From assembly GCA_018780265.1 (NCBI GenBank), contig JADMJV010000068.1:1-64000 (forward strand): a stretch of 64,000 bases of DNA. Direction: 5' to 3'. This document shows, one piece after another, positions 17,355 through 26,879 of this stretch. The first letter of the stretch is position 1. Every line of letters starts with the position of its first letter. The translations under genes and the position numbers were made by a program. The notes below the pieces were generated by a model. The model did no database searches, was not told where the DNA came from, and saw nothing but the letters and a program-made list of their open reading frames with translations. The stretch comes from a bacterium. Lineage in GTDB: Bacteria; Vulcanimicrobiota; Xenobia; Xenobiales; JADMJV01.

Positions 17355-19718
17355 CTATTTTCCTTTCTCTCGTTTGCGCAACAAGAGAGGGGGCAAAATC
17401 CGCGAGTCCATCGGGTCGGGCGGCAATTGCATGTCGTCAAAATCTACCGAGGCCGGCGACTCGATGGGCTGCCCGCCGGCGGTGGGATAGGCGGCCTTGA
17501 TGGGCAAACCTGGGGAAAATGGCTCAAATTCTTGAGCCGCCAGCCTGGCAGGAGCCTCTGGCCTTTGTTGACTGGCCTGAAGTGATTCGCGAACCTGAGC
17601 GGCAAAGGCGCTGACAGGACTCCCAGCCTTTGGGGGAGGAGAGCCCAGCACGCGTCCCCCTGCAGGGGGCATTGGGGCGGCCGGGCGTGTGGGCAGCGCT
17701 GGAGGCGGAGTGGGAGACGCCGCCGCAGGTGCCACCGGGGGAGGTGCCTGAGGAGGCGGTTGTGGAGGTTGAGGCGGAGCCGCCAGTGCCCCGCTGCGGG
17801 CGGCTGCTGGAGGCACCAGCGGACGAGGTGGCGGGGGCGCGGCCGCCAGGCCTGGAGCCGGAGTCGGAACGGGCGGGCGGCTGATAGGGTTGGGCCGGGT
17901 CGGTTGCTGAGGAATGGGTGGACGAGCCGCAGGCGCCGCCGGTTGTTGCGCAGGCGGAGCAGCCAGCGGGGTTGGAGCCGGCCGTGGTGCGGGCGGACGA
18001 GGCGGGGGTGGAGGGGGCGGCAGGGGAGCCGAATAGGCTGGCGGAGCCGAGACGGCTACCTCCACATGTTGCTGAGCGCGCTCGCTGCTCAAGTTAACCT
18101 GCCGGGTACCGGCCCTCGGATGGCGCACTTCCAACTGAACACGTCCGGAGCCTTCGACCAGCCAGTCCATTTCGAAGCGCGAAGACACCTCGCTGCCCGA
18201 GGTGTAAGGAACAATGTTCTCGGCCTCAGCCAACCCGACCCCGCTGAGTTGGCCACCATAAAGACGTTCTTTGCCCATGACCAGACGGGTCCCGGCCTCC
18301 ATGAGCAACTGCATCTCCAGGCAAGGCGGATTCTCCCGCTGAACTCCGTGGCACACCCAGCTGGGCAAATAGCCCCGATTCTCCGCCGCCATGTGCAGTT
18401 TGCGCAGAGGCACAAAGTCTTCGCCGCCCGAATCGGCGGCTTCTGACCAGCCCACCATCTCTTCGGAAAATTCGGTCACATGCAAGCGCGGGAGCGCCTG
18501 AGCGGTACCCAGAACCAGCTTGCAAAAACGCTCAAGTTCTGACTGGAGGAGGCCTCCAGGTGGGGGGTTGAGCCACGAATAGAGCCATTCCCAGCCCCCC
18601 AATTCGACCATTCCCAACTGGGGGTGGTCAAAGGCTGTCCAGGGGTGAAAGGCGCCCTGGCAGCTCTGATCCAGCCAGCGCAAGATGCCGGACAATTCAG
18701 GCTCATCCAGAGGACGCTCGACAGCGGCACGATCCAGGCCGGCCGCCCGCGGCAAGCTCCAGGGCTCGGCCCGTAGCACCAGCAAGCCTTGATTTTGGTA
18801 GGCCCACTGCATATAACCCGGAGCACTGCTGTGAGAGACTGTCAGGCCCGTCCAGTCCTGGAGTTTCTGGGCCAGACGGCGCACCAGGGGGGCGTCGGCG
18901 GGTACCGCCTCACTGACGGAGATGCCGCCGGCCAGATTGCCAAAGGTCACCACCGCCCCCAGATTGGAGTGGTTGCGGAAAAAATCTGCCACCACCCGCG
19001 TCTCGGGTTCGGATAGGGGATAGGGTCCGCACACTTCCGGATTCCACTCTCCACCTCCGGGAAAATTTCGGTCCAGGTCCAGACTACTGCGTAAAGCCCC
19101 CTGAGTAGATCTGGAAGAGCCGTCACAAAGGCCCTCGGGCATCAATCGGTAAAAAGTTCCCTGGCGGTCCTCGGGACCGCGTGGAACCATGAGTCGAGCG
19201 TCTCGCCGCGAGACTTTCCAGGCTCCCAGTGGGTCCACCAGACGCATCTGCAGGCTACGTCCGTCTCCGTTGGCGTCGCCCGGGCGCAAACCTGGGGCCA
19301 GCCCCATGCCGGGCCGGGTTGAAGACCAGCACCATTCCCCGGTGTGCAGGCTTAGATCGCCGGCGTCTGCGGCCAGTCGGGGGCAGACGTAAAAGGTGAC
19401 GTTGTCGAGCAGGTCACTGATGACCGGGTCTCGCCCATACTGCGCCAGCAGTTGGCGAACCAATTCCAGGCAAGCAGACGAGCCCAACAGTTGGCCCCCT
19501 CGCCAGCCTCCATCGATCCACAGAGCTGGTTTCTCGTGGCTTTCACCACTGGCACGGTTGGTGATCTCGGCCATAAACAAAGGACGACCCTCGTAGGAGG
19601 TGCCGATCGTGTAGAGGCGCAGCAGATGGGGAGCCGCCTCTTCGGCGATGCGCAAATAGTCGCCGATCTCGTGATTGACGTAGTAACGGTCCGTGGCTAC
19701 CGCGGGGACTACAGGCAA
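17355..19718 (-). CDS. M14 carboxypeptidase homologue lacking zinc ligands, Pro-rich tail
   Basis: 787 residues, TTG start at 19718 preceded by GAGGAACC. Residues about 10-370 follow the M14 zinc carboxypeptidase plan: DRYY at the N-terminus, ALWIDGG, FYVCPRLAADAGD, LDLDRNFPGG (substrate-binding Arg) and LSEPETRVVADFF. However, the HxxE zinc motif reads R73-G-G-Q76, and the third ligand His is Phe259. The general-base Glu seems kept (Glu318 in RAEPW). It should therefore not bind catalytic zinc and may be a peptide-binding pseudo-enzyme. A beta-rich region follows, then about 170 residues of Pro/Ala-rich low complexity (about 570-740). There is no signal peptide. It is likely the last gene of a run with the zinc-ribbon protein 57 bases upstream. 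Confidence 0.8.
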   Translation of the reverse strand: MPVVPAVATDRYYVNHEIGDYLRIAEEAAPHLLRLYTIGTSYEGRPLFMAEITNRASGESHEKPALWIDGGWRGGQLLGSSACLELVRQLLAQYGRDPVISDLLDNVTFYVCPRLAADAGDLSLHTGEWCWSSTRPGMGLAPGLRPGDANGDGRSLQMRLVDPLGAWKVSRRDARLMVPRGPEDRQGTFYRLMPEGLCDGSSRSTQGALRSSLDLDRNFPGGGEWNPEVCGPYPLSEPETRVVADFFRNHSNLGAVVTFGNLAGGISVSEAVPADAPLVRRLAQKLQDWTGLTVSHSSAPGYMQWAYQNQGLLVLRAEPWSLPRAAGLDRAAVERPLDEPELSGILRWLDQSCQGAFHPWTAFDHPQLGMVELGGWEWLYSWLNPPPGGLLQSELERFCKLVLGTAQALPRLHVTEFSEEMVGWSEAADSGGEDFVPLRKLHMAAENRGYLPSWVCHGVQRENPPCLEMQLLMEAGTRLVMGKERLYGGQLSGVGLAEAENIVPYTSGSEVSSRFEMDWLVEGSGRVQLEVRHPRAGTRQVNLSSERAQQHVEVAVSAPPAYSAPLPPPPPPPRPPAPRPAPTPLAAPPAQQPAAPAARPPIPQQPTRPNPISRPPVPTPAPGLAAAPPPPRPLVPPAAARSGALAAPPQPPQPPPQAPPPVAPAAASPTPPPALPTRPAAPMPPAGGRVLGSPPPKAGSPVSAFAAQVRESLQASQQRPEAPARLAAQEFEPFSPGLPIKAAYPTAGGQPIESPASVDFDDMQLPPDPMDSRILPPLLLRKREKGK

Positions 19719-19775
19719 AGGTTCCTCGTCTACAGCGACCGGTATTCGTTCTCGTCGAACTTGCCGCTGATCGTT

Positions 19776-20753
19776 CTATTCGACCTCGAATTCCGAATCT
19801 GCTTCCATTTCTTCTAAAAGGGTCAACAACTCATAACGTAACTCGTCACAGGGCCGGCCCAGCAGCGACAAAGCCGACATCAAGGTAAACCAGGCCAGGT
19901 TGAGAGACAACAGTTGGCGCTCCTGGGGGTAGCGCTGCATTTGTTCCAGAGCTTCGCGCAGTTGGCTGAGTCCCGCGCAGACTCCCTCGTAGGCCTCTAC
20001 CAGATCGCGGGTGAGCCATTGCTCCTGTTCTTCCCAGGCGGGAATGTCACGCAGCCTGCTCTGAATTTCAACCACTTCGATACGCAACTCTTCGAGCCGA
20101 GAGCTCCACTCCCCAATCGGCAACTCTCCATCCACCATTTTTTGAGTGTTGCGATAGAGGGTTACCCAGGTTTCGGCCACCGAAATGAACTCATGATCAG
20201 GCAAAAACTCATCGGCAACCTGCACCAGCGGCTCGCGGCAGAGGCTACATTCTGTCTCGGAAGGCGCCGTGACGCCTCCGCATTGGGGGCAAACGCGAGT
20301 AATTTCGTGGCGGACCACCCGACACAATTCGATCCACCAGGCTTCCAGGATGATGATCGCCTGCTTACAACGATCAATTCCTTGATCGACACGGGGCAGG
20401 TCGCCTTGAGAAAAGCAAGCCACCATATCCGACAGTCCTTCGGAAAATGCCACCAAAGCCTGGGTGGATAGATGTCCTAGCGCTTGCTGAGGAAAGGTAA
20501 GCGGCAAAGAATTGAGCAGTTGACGATGCAGAGAAAGATAGGTGGCCAGCCGGTCGGCAATGTCTTGAATGGAGTCTACAAAGCCATGATCGTCCACGAC
20601 TCCGGCCACGTAGCGACGGGCGACTCGAATAAACTCGCTCATTCCGGGCGACAAAGTCTCGTCGGGAAAGGGGTCGGTCTCGATATCCGGGAGGGCGCTT
20701 TGGTCGCCTCCCCAGGCCTCCACCAAACTTGATAAAAAGGGGTTGTCAGCCAT
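19776..20753 (-). CDS. Helical protein with a zinc ribbon
   Basis: 325 residues, acidic and mostly helical. A single CxxC...CxxC zinc ribbon (CPQCGG and CSLC) lies at about residues 163-182, in the middle of otherwise alpha-helical segments. No signal peptide, no membrane helix, and no recognised family. It lies 50 bases downstream of the RsbW-type regulator and 57 bases upstream of the M14-like gene, all on the minus strand. An operon link with a regulatory or adaptor role is plausible, but this is inference. Confidence 0.6.
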   Translation of the reverse strand: MADNPFLSSLVEAWGGDQSALPDIETDPFPDETLSPGMSEFIRVARRYVAGVVDDHGFVDSIQDIADRLATYLSLHRQLLNSLPLTFPQQALGHLSTQALVAFSEGLSDMVACFSQGDLPRVDQGIDRCKQAIIILEAWWIELCRVVRHEITRVCPQCGGVTAPSETECSLCREPLVQVADEFLPDHEFISVAETWVTLYRNTQKMVDGELPIGEWSSRLEELRIEVVEIQSRLRDIPAWEEQEQWLTRDLVEAYEGVCAGLSQLREALEQMQRYPQERQLLSLNLAWFTLMSALSLLGRPCDELRYELLTLLEEMEADSEFEVE

Positions 20754-20803
20754 GCTCAGGCCCGTTTCTCCCGAGTCATCCCGCCTACCTTCCGCGGGCC
20801 TGT

Positions 20804-22525
20804 TTAGAGAAGGTCGAAAGCGGCAAAGGCTTCGAGGGGGTCCACTACTCTGCGCGAAACCTGTAACATGACGCTGGTCCCACCCGGATGGGTGGACAGA
20901 TAGAGGGCATCCGCCATTTCTAACAGGATGGAGTAGCCCATTCCAAGCGAGGGGGCGGTGGAAAATCCGGCTGTCAAGACCGCGTTGGGAAGGTTGGTAA
21001 AGCTGATGCCGGGTCCGCGGTCCTCAATCAGAATCCAGGCATCCATATCGATCACTCGGATCTCTAAACGCCCGGACTCGGCGTGCTTGACCACGTTGCC
21101 GGCCGCCTCGGTGGCGCACAGGGCCATATCGTGACAGCGCTCGTCGGCAAAGCCCTCGTCGCTCAGGGTTTTCTCGACAAACTTGCGTAAGTCGGGCACA
21201 TCGGCGTAGCTGCGAATGAGCCGCTCTCCTGCCGAGGTGCCGGCCTTACTCCACACTTCGGCAAATTCATCCGACTCGACCAGAAACAGTTTTCCGCGCG
21301 TAACTGCCTGCAGAGCATCGCGATAAAATTGGCGACGCGACGTCTCTTCCATAAGTTTGTCTTCGACGTGGCGAAAATTGTCCACCGCCACGGCCAGGGG
21401 GATGCTCAACGAAATCAGCAGTGAGACGACTTCCCGGGCAAAATGCCCGGGATCCGTGGAAATCAGCCAAAGGCATCCCAGTGATTTGCCCTGCACGTTG
21501 AGGGGAATGATGGCCAGGCCCATCACACCGGCTGCACGAAACGTTTGCAGGTCGACCGGGTCCATGTCGGTTTCCTTGTTGAGGTGGCGGTAAATTTGGG
21601 GCCGATCTTTGCCCGAAGTCCCCGCGCAAATCCGGTCAATGATGGCTCGCACGGGCTCTTCCAGAGTCAGTCCACGAGCTTGACCGTAAGGTCCCTGGGC
21701 CATCCACACTCCAGCGGCGGCCAGGTCCATCAATTCGATGCATCGCTGCAGCACTGTTTCCAGAGCCTGATCCACGCTGGCTGCTTGACTCAACAAAATG
21801 GCCACCGTATAGAGTACAAACAGTTCGCGACCTCGATTGGAATCTTCCGAGTTGCGAATGCCTCGCAGTACCAAAGAAGAGCCCAGAACCGAGCCGTCTT
21901 TGGCCAGTCGCAAGTTCGGATCCAATTCGACTTCCTGACCGTTAACCAGACTGACGGGTACGGCGGCCACCACTCCAGCGCTGTGCTGCCGACGCAACAT
22001 GCGCAACTGGGCAACGTCGCTGGGCTTGACAATCTGCTCCAGAGACAACCCGACCAGGTCATCTACGCCCAACGACTTCTGCAAAGACGTGTTGCTCCAG
22101 CGAATTAAGTCTTGAGCGTCGAGCTCAAGAATGCCGTCGCTAACCCGGTTGAGCAGTTTGCGGTAGCGCTCATGAACAGACGCCTCAGCCACGCGAGTCT
22201 CCCACAATTCGCCCAGTTTGCGCAGCAAAGTATGGGCCGGTTTGTGCGCCCCCAGACGTAGGCGCCAGTGGTAGAGCAAGCCCCGTTTTGCCCGAGGGCG
22301 GAAGATGCCGCTCAGCGGGTAGCCGGCTTCATCGGCTAACTCCAGCGCTCCGTCGCGGCGAGCATGAGTCTCTGACACCAAGATGATGTCGGGAGTCCCG
22401 TGCCGAAAATCATGGCCCATCTGAGTCAGGTCGGTGACCACATGGAACTCAACCTTTTCCGCGCGTAGGACCGAGCCCAACCACTCCCGCGGCTGGGAGC
22501 GGCTTTCCAACAACCAAACGTTCAT
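20804..22525 (-). CDS. PAS-GAF protein with RsbW-type ATPase domain
   Basis: 573 residues. Order: a receiver-like or degenerate sensor region (1-90), a PAS domain (about 115-225, with RVSDGILELDAQDLIRWSN), a GAF domain (about 240-400, with LDLAAAGVWMA and IPLNVQGKSLGCLWL), and a C-terminal HATPase_c_2 module (about 440-560) with N-box CATEAAGNVVKHA and G-box EDRGPGI. RsbW/SpoIIAB-like modules phosphorylate anti-anti-sigma factors. No histidine phosphoacceptor domain is visible, and no STAS or PP2C partner lies nearby, so its partners must be encoded elsewhere. The N-terminal Asp pocket of a receiver is not obvious. Signal-responsive partner switching is the likely theme. Confidence 0.75.
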   Translation of the reverse strand: MNVWLLESRSQPREWLGSVLRAEKVEFHVVTDLTQMGHDFRHGTPDIILVSETHARRDGALELADEAGYPLSGIFRPRAKRGLLYHWRLRLGAHKPAHTLLRKLGELWETRVAEASVHERYRKLLNRVSDGILELDAQDLIRWSNTSLQKSLGVDDLVGLSLEQIVKPSDVAQLRMLRRQHSAGVVAAVPVSLVNGQEVELDPNLRLAKDGSVLGSSLVLRGIRNSEDSNRGRELFVLYTVAILLSQAASVDQALETVLQRCIELMDLAAAGVWMAQGPYGQARGLTLEEPVRAIIDRICAGTSGKDRPQIYRHLNKETDMDPVDLQTFRAAGVMGLAIIPLNVQGKSLGCLWLISTDPGHFAREVVSLLISLSIPLAVAVDNFRHVEDKLMEETSRRQFYRDALQAVTRGKLFLVESDEFAEVWSKAGTSAGERLIRSYADVPDLRKFVEKTLSDEGFADERCHDMALCATEAAGNVVKHAESGRLEIRVIDMDAWILIEDRGPGISFTNLPNAVLTAGFSTAPSLGMGYSILLEMADALYLSTHPGGTSVMLQVSRRVVDPLEAFAAFDLL

Positions 22526-22594
22526 GCGTAATACAATCCTTGGCCCCGACCCCCGACCGGGCTACGGGGTGCACATACCCAAGGTTGGCAATTT

Positions 22595-23428
22595 TCAAGC
22601 CCCCAGTAAATAGACTGCCACCGTACCGTTCCAAAGCGCGTGAGCCAGCACGGCGGCCGGCAAGCCTCCGCCCCAGCGGGCCCAGCCAAAGACCAATCCA
22701 AGCCAGATCAGTTGTGGCAGCGCGGAGGGATCGGCGTGAACTAAACCAAAGGCCAGGGCCGACAGAATCAGGCGAGTCGGTCGGGGACCGCTGAGCAATC
22801 CCCGATACCAGCTCTCCTCCAATACGGGAGTGAGCAGGCACAGTTGGATCAGCCAGAAAACTTTCTGGGTCAGATTGGCTCGCAGCAGTAAAGGCACTGC
22901 CCCATTGACCGAGGGGGCCGGGTGAAAAACCCAGGCATAGATCAGAGCCCCCAGGATTGCCAGACCAAAAGCTGACAAACTCCACTTCCACCAGCCTGGT
23001 TGAAACCGCCAGCGAAGATACTGCCGCACTGGCCACAGGCAGGCCCCCACCCAAACGGCATAGGCATACTGCTGCGCCAGGGGGGACAGCCAGGCCCAGG
23101 GAACCATCCACAGAAAAGCCCCCAGATGCATGGCCAGGTAGGCCACCCAGGCCCTGGCTAAAGGCGCCTGCCGGTCTTGAGGCCGGGGTCGACCCAGTCG
23201 AAGCGCTCCTACCAGACTGGCCAACATCAATAGCAATGGTAGAGCCAGCCAGACAACGCTGACTTGCTGAAAGCGATTCAGCCACAGGGGAGTAGGGTCG
23301 TAACCTTGACCTGTAGGAAGGTGCGTCCAGCGCCAGTGCAACATGGCCAACCAGAGTGAACCCAACCAGAACAGGCTGAGCCTGGAAACCGATAGGTCCG
23401 ATCGTACGGAGCCGATCGGAGCCGACAT
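22595..23428 (-). CDS. CPBP-family intramembrane protease
   Basis: 277 residues, about eight transmembrane helices. Family motifs: EESWYRG (Glu204, Glu205, Arg209), FGLVH (His231), and a final LAHALWNG (His263, Asn267). CPBP (CAAX-protease/bacteriocin-processing, also called ABI) enzymes are glutamate-type intramembrane proteases related to Rce1. The substrate is unknown. The ATG overlaps the stop of the succinate dehydrogenase iron-sulphur gene by one base (TAATG), so it is coupled to sdhCAB. That does not imply a respiratory role, but co-expression is expected. Confidence 0.88.
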   Translation of the reverse strand: MSAPIGSVRSDLSVSRLSLFWLGSLWLAMLHWRWTHLPTGQGYDPTPLWLNRFQQVSVVWLALPLLLMLASLVGALRLGRPRPQDRQAPLARAWVAYLAMHLGAFLWMVPWAWLSPLAQQYAYAVWVGACLWPVRQYLRWRFQPGWWKWSLSAFGLAILGALIYAWVFHPAPSVNGAVPLLLRANLTQKVFWLIQLCLLTPVLEESWYRGLLSGPRPTRLILSALAFGLVHADPSALPQLIWLGLVFGWARWGGGLPAAVLAHALWNGTVAVYLLGA

Positions 23429-24174
23429 TAGGGAGCCAGGGTGGCCATCATATAGTCACGCCTCATTTGAGCGATATGAGTGATGTCGATCTCCTTGGGG
23501 CAGACCGCTTCGCATTCGCCGTGGTTGGAGCAGTCGCCAAACCCCAGCCGGTCCATCTCTTCCACCATCGCCACCACACGACGACTGCGCTCGGGCTGAC
23601 CTTGAGGCAAATTGGCCAGCTGGGTAATTTTGGCGCTGGTGAAGAGTGCGGCTGAGGCATTGGGGCAGGCAGCCACGCAGCCGCCACAGCCGATGCAGGC
23701 GGCGGCATCCATAGCTCGATCAGCCGCCTCTTTGCCCACCAGTATCGCGTTGGCATCGGGAGCGGCGCCGGCATTGACAGACACGTATCCACCGGCAGCG
23801 ATAATGTGGTCAAAAGCCGAGCGATCGACCACCAGGTCCTTCAAGACCGGGAAGGCCTTGGCCCGGAACGGTTCAACCACAATCGTGCTCCCCGCCGGGA
23901 AATCGCGCATACGCACAGCGCAAGTGGTGCATCCAGAGTGGGGACCGTGAGCCACGCCATTGATCACCAGGCCGCACATTCCGCAAATGCCCTCCCGGCA
24001 GTCGCTGTCGAATGCGATCGACTCTTTGCCTTCTTTCACCAAATTTTCATTGAGGACGTCGAGCATCTCCAGAAAGGACATGTTGGGGATAATCCCATCG
24101 ACGGTATAATCGACCAGACTCCCGGGCTTGTCCCGACCGGCCTGTCTCCAGACTTGCAGATGGTATTTGGACAT
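23428..24174 (-). CDS. sdhB: Succinate dehydrogenase/fumarate reductase iron-sulphur subunit
   Basis: 248 residues. N-terminal plant-type ferredoxin domain with the 2Fe-2S ligands Cys59, Cys64, Cys67 (CREGICGMC) and Cys82. The C-terminal domain has CIGCGGCVAACP and a later C-x5-C-x3-CP pattern for the 4Fe-4S and 3Fe-4S clusters. It passes electrons from the flavoprotein to the cytochrome b subunit at the inner membrane. It lies 15 bases after sdhA on the same strand in the order C-A-B, which is typical of the single-cytochrome b558 type. Whether it runs as succinate dehydrogenase or fumarate reductase cannot be told from sequence. Confidence 0.96.
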   Translation of the reverse strand: MSKYHLQVWRQAGRDKPGSLVDYTVDGIIPNMSFLEMLDVLNENLVKEGKESIAFDSDCREGICGMCGLVINGVAHGPHSGCTTCAVRMRDFPAGSTIVVEPFRAKAFPVLKDLVVDRSAFDHIIAAGGYVSVNAGAAPDANAILVGKEAADRAMDAAACIGCGGCVAACPNASAALFTSAKITQLANLPQGQPERSRRVVAMVEEMDRLGFGDCSNHGECEAVCPKEIDITHIAQMRRDYMMATLAP

Positions 24175-24189
24175 GATACTCCGCCTCCG

Positions 24190-26154
24190 CTATTTGTAGC
24201 TGCGCTGCTGCAGTTGAATGCTCTCAAAATGCAGCTGCTCTTTGTGCAACTCGGGGTGACTCGCGTCGCCCGTGAATTTCCAGCCGGCCACATAACAATA
24301 CTTGTCGTCGTGGCGCACTGCTTCCCCGTTCTCCTGGTGTTCCTCGCGGAAATGACCGCCGCAAGACTCTCCGCGATGGAGGGCGTCAATGGCCATCAAC
24401 TCGCTCAACTCCAGATAGTCAGCCACGCGGCCGGCAAACTCCAGATTCTTGTTGAGCGTGTCTGCTTTGCCATCCACCTTTAGATTCACCCAAAATTGGT
24501 CACGCAGCGCTCGGATCTCCTCGATGGCCTTCTTCAAATTGGCTTCATTCCGCCCCATTCCGACGTTGTCCCAGACGATTTTGCCCAACTGCCGATGAAA
24601 CTCGACGGGAGTGGTATCTCCCTGAATGTCGAGCAGCTTTGCCGTCATCTCCTCCACACCCGCGGTTGCCTTTTTGAAGGCATCGTGCTCGATGGAGAGG
24701 TTGTCGGCAGGCTGATGGGTGGCCAGATAATCGCCCAGGGTGTAGGGAATCACAAAATAGCCATCGGCCAGTCCCTGCATCAATGCGCTGGCGCCCAATC
24801 GATTGGCGCCGTGGTCCGAGAAGTTAGCCTCGCCCAGCGCAAACAGGCCGGGAATGTTGGTCATCAGATTGTAGTCCACCCATAGTCCACCCATGGTGTA
24901 GTGCGAAGCGGGGTAGATACGCATGGGGACCTTGTAGGGATCCTCGTTGGTGATCTCTTCGTACATCTGAAAGAGATTGCCGTAGCGCTCTTTGATCACT
25001 TGTTTGCCAAGACGCTGGATGGCATCGGCGAAATCCAGATAGACCGACTTGCCGGTAGCGCCTACCCCTTTGCCATTGTCGCATTCCAACTTGGCTGCCC
25101 GCGAGGCGATGTCACGCGGCACAAGATTGCCGAAGGCGGGATAGCGGCGCTCCAGGAAATAGTCCCTTTCGTCTTCGGGAATCTGATTGGGCGGGCGAGG
25201 ATCGCCGCCCTTTTGGGGCACCCAGACGCGCCCATCATTGCGCAAGCTCTCGCTCATCAGGGTCAGCTTGGACTGATAGTCGCCTTCCTGGGGAATGCAG
25301 GTCGGGTGAATTTGGGTGTAGCAGGGGTTGGCAAACAACGCACCCTTCTTGTGACAGCGCCAGGCGGCGGTGGGATTGCAATTGACGGCATTGGTGGAGA
25401 GGTAAAATACCCCGCCATAGCCGCCCGTGCATAGCAACACGGCGTGTCCGGCGTAGGTTTCCAGGCGGCCGGTCACCAGGTTGCGCACCACCACGCCGCG
25501 CGCCTTGCCGTCGACGATCACCAGTTCCAGCATCTCGCGGCGAGTGAGCAGGGTCACTCGCTTCTCCTGGACCTGACGCATCAGCGAACTGTAGGCCCCC
25601 AGCAATAACTGCTGGCCGGTCTGGCCGCGGGCGTAGAAAGTTCGCGATACCTGAGCGCCACCAAAAGAGCGATTGACCAAAGCTCCGCCGTATTCGCGAG
25701 CGAAAGGCACACCCTGGGCGGCGCACTGGTCGATAATGTTGACGCTGACTTCGGCCAGGCGATGCACGTTCGCTTCGCGTGCCCTGAAATCACCACCCTT
25801 GATGGTGTCGTAGAAAAGTCGATAGACGCTGTCACCGTCGTTGGCGTAGTTCTTGGCAGCATTGATACCGCCCTGAGCGGCCACGCTGTGGGCCCGGCGG
25901 GGCGAGTCCTGAATGCACAGATTGATGACGTTGTAGCCCATTTCGGCCAGGCTGGCGGCAGCCGAAGATCCAGCCAGTCCTGTGCCCACCACCAAAATGG
26001 TGTATTTTCGCTTGTTGGCCGGATTGACCAGCTTCATGTGGGCCTTGTGGTCGGTCCATTTGTCGGCCAGCGGGCCGTCGGGAATGTTGGAATTCATCAA
26101 TGGGGATTGACCTGGCGTGAGCGCAGGGGCTTCTTGTTCAACAGTAGTGGTCAC
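24190..26154 (-). CDS. sdhA: Succinate dehydrogenase/fumarate reductase flavoprotein subunit
   Basis: 654 residues. FAD-binding N-terminus with VVGTGLAGSSAAASLAEMG, the covalent-flavin motif RRAHSVAAQGGINAA (His as FAD attachment site), active-site segments HPTCIPQEG and ASHYTMGGLWVDYN, and an Arg-rich C-terminal domain. It oxidises succinate to fumarate in the citric acid cycle and is membrane-peripheral. Its length and motifs fit the group that pairs with a b558 cytochrome, as in Bacillus, Bacteroidetes and Chlamydiae. The GTG start overlaps the cytochrome gene stop by 4 bases. Confidence 0.97.
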   Translation of the reverse strand: MTTTVEQEAPALTPGQSPLMNSNIPDGPLADKWTDHKAHMKLVNPANKRKYTILVVGTGLAGSSAAASLAEMGYNVINLCIQDSPRRAHSVAAQGGINAAKNYANDGDSVYRLFYDTIKGGDFRAREANVHRLAEVSVNIIDQCAAQGVPFAREYGGALVNRSFGGAQVSRTFYARGQTGQQLLLGAYSSLMRQVQEKRVTLLTRREMLELVIVDGKARGVVVRNLVTGRLETYAGHAVLLCTGGYGGVFYLSTNAVNCNPTAAWRCHKKGALFANPCYTQIHPTCIPQEGDYQSKLTLMSESLRNDGRVWVPQKGGDPRPPNQIPEDERDYFLERRYPAFGNLVPRDIASRAAKLECDNGKGVGATGKSVYLDFADAIQRLGKQVIKERYGNLFQMYEEITNEDPYKVPMRIYPASHYTMGGLWVDYNLMTNIPGLFALGEANFSDHGANRLGASALMQGLADGYFVIPYTLGDYLATHQPADNLSIEHDAFKKATAGVEEMTAKLLDIQGDTTPVEFHRQLGKIVWDNVGMGRNEANLKKAIEEIRALRDQFWVNLKVDGKADTLNKNLEFAGRVADYLELSELMAIDALHRGESCGGHFREEHQENGEAVRHDDKYCYVAGWKFTGDASHPELHKEQLHFESIQLQQRSYK

Positions 26155-26879
26155 CAGTGGATTCCTCCTGCGCCTTCAGCGAACATGGGGTTAAAAAGGT
26201 AAATGGTGGTGGGCAGCGCCAGAAAACCCACGGCCAGCAACAGGGCCAGCACGGTGGCGCCGGCCACCGCCAGCGGCAGAGTCTTTTTGGTGAGCAAGCC
26301 CAGTGACTGGAAAGCGCTCCAGACGCCGTGTTTGAGATGCATGCCCAGCATACACATCACCAACGTATATACGCCTACATACCAGCCTATCGAAAATCTC
26401 GAGACAACGACCTGATAAAGGTCGGTTCTTTGTACGCCATCCAACTCAAACTGGGGCACCGGACCTAGCTTGTGAGCAAACTTAAAAGTCACGATGTGCA
26501 GAATCAAAAATCCGAGAATCGTCAGCCCGGTCCAAATCATATTCTGAGAAGCGAGTCCCTTGCGGCTGCGTCCGCCCGCGTTGCCGGCTTTCGCATAGCC
26601 GATCGGCCTGGCGCTGCTCTTGTCGGTAGCGATGGAGATACCGTTGAAAACGTGAATCATCAGCACCACCGCCAGAAAGGCTTCGGCTACATAGATGACC
26701 ATGCCGTGACCGAGAGTCTCCAAAAACTCCGCATACCGATTAAAGGGCTCGCGGCCGGCAAAGAGCAGAAAATTGCCGATCAGGTGCCCGATGGCAAATC
26801 CGGTCCAGACCAGGCCTGTAAAGCCCATTAGATATTTTTTTCCCAGCGACGAACGGAGCGCCGATACAAATGTTGTCAT
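26151..26879 (-). CDS. sdhC: Succinate dehydrogenase cytochrome b558 subunit
   Basis: 242 residues from the ATG at 26879, preceded by GGAGAAAG; upstream in-frame residues are not protein-like. Five transmembrane helices. Histidines in AIGHLIGN, LMIHVFNG, LILHIVTF and MHLKHGVW are suitable ligands for two haems. This single-subunit cytochrome replaces the separate SdhC and SdhD of proteobacteria and passes electrons to quinone. It is the first gene of the sdhCAB-CPBP operon; the gap to the divergent DUF1800 gene is about 200 bp and should hold both promoters. Confidence 0.93.
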   Translation of the reverse strand: MTTFVSALRSSLGKKYLMGFTGLVWTGFAIGHLIGNFLLFAGREPFNRYAEFLETLGHGMVIYVAEAFLAVVLMIHVFNGISIATDKSSARPIGYAKAGNAGGRSRKGLASQNMIWTGLTILGFLILHIVTFKFAHKLGPVPQFELDGVQRTDLYQVVVSRFSIGWYVGVYTLVMCMLGMHLKHGVWSAFQSLGLLTKKTLPLAVAGATVLALLLAVGFLALPTTIYLFNPMFAEGAGGIHW

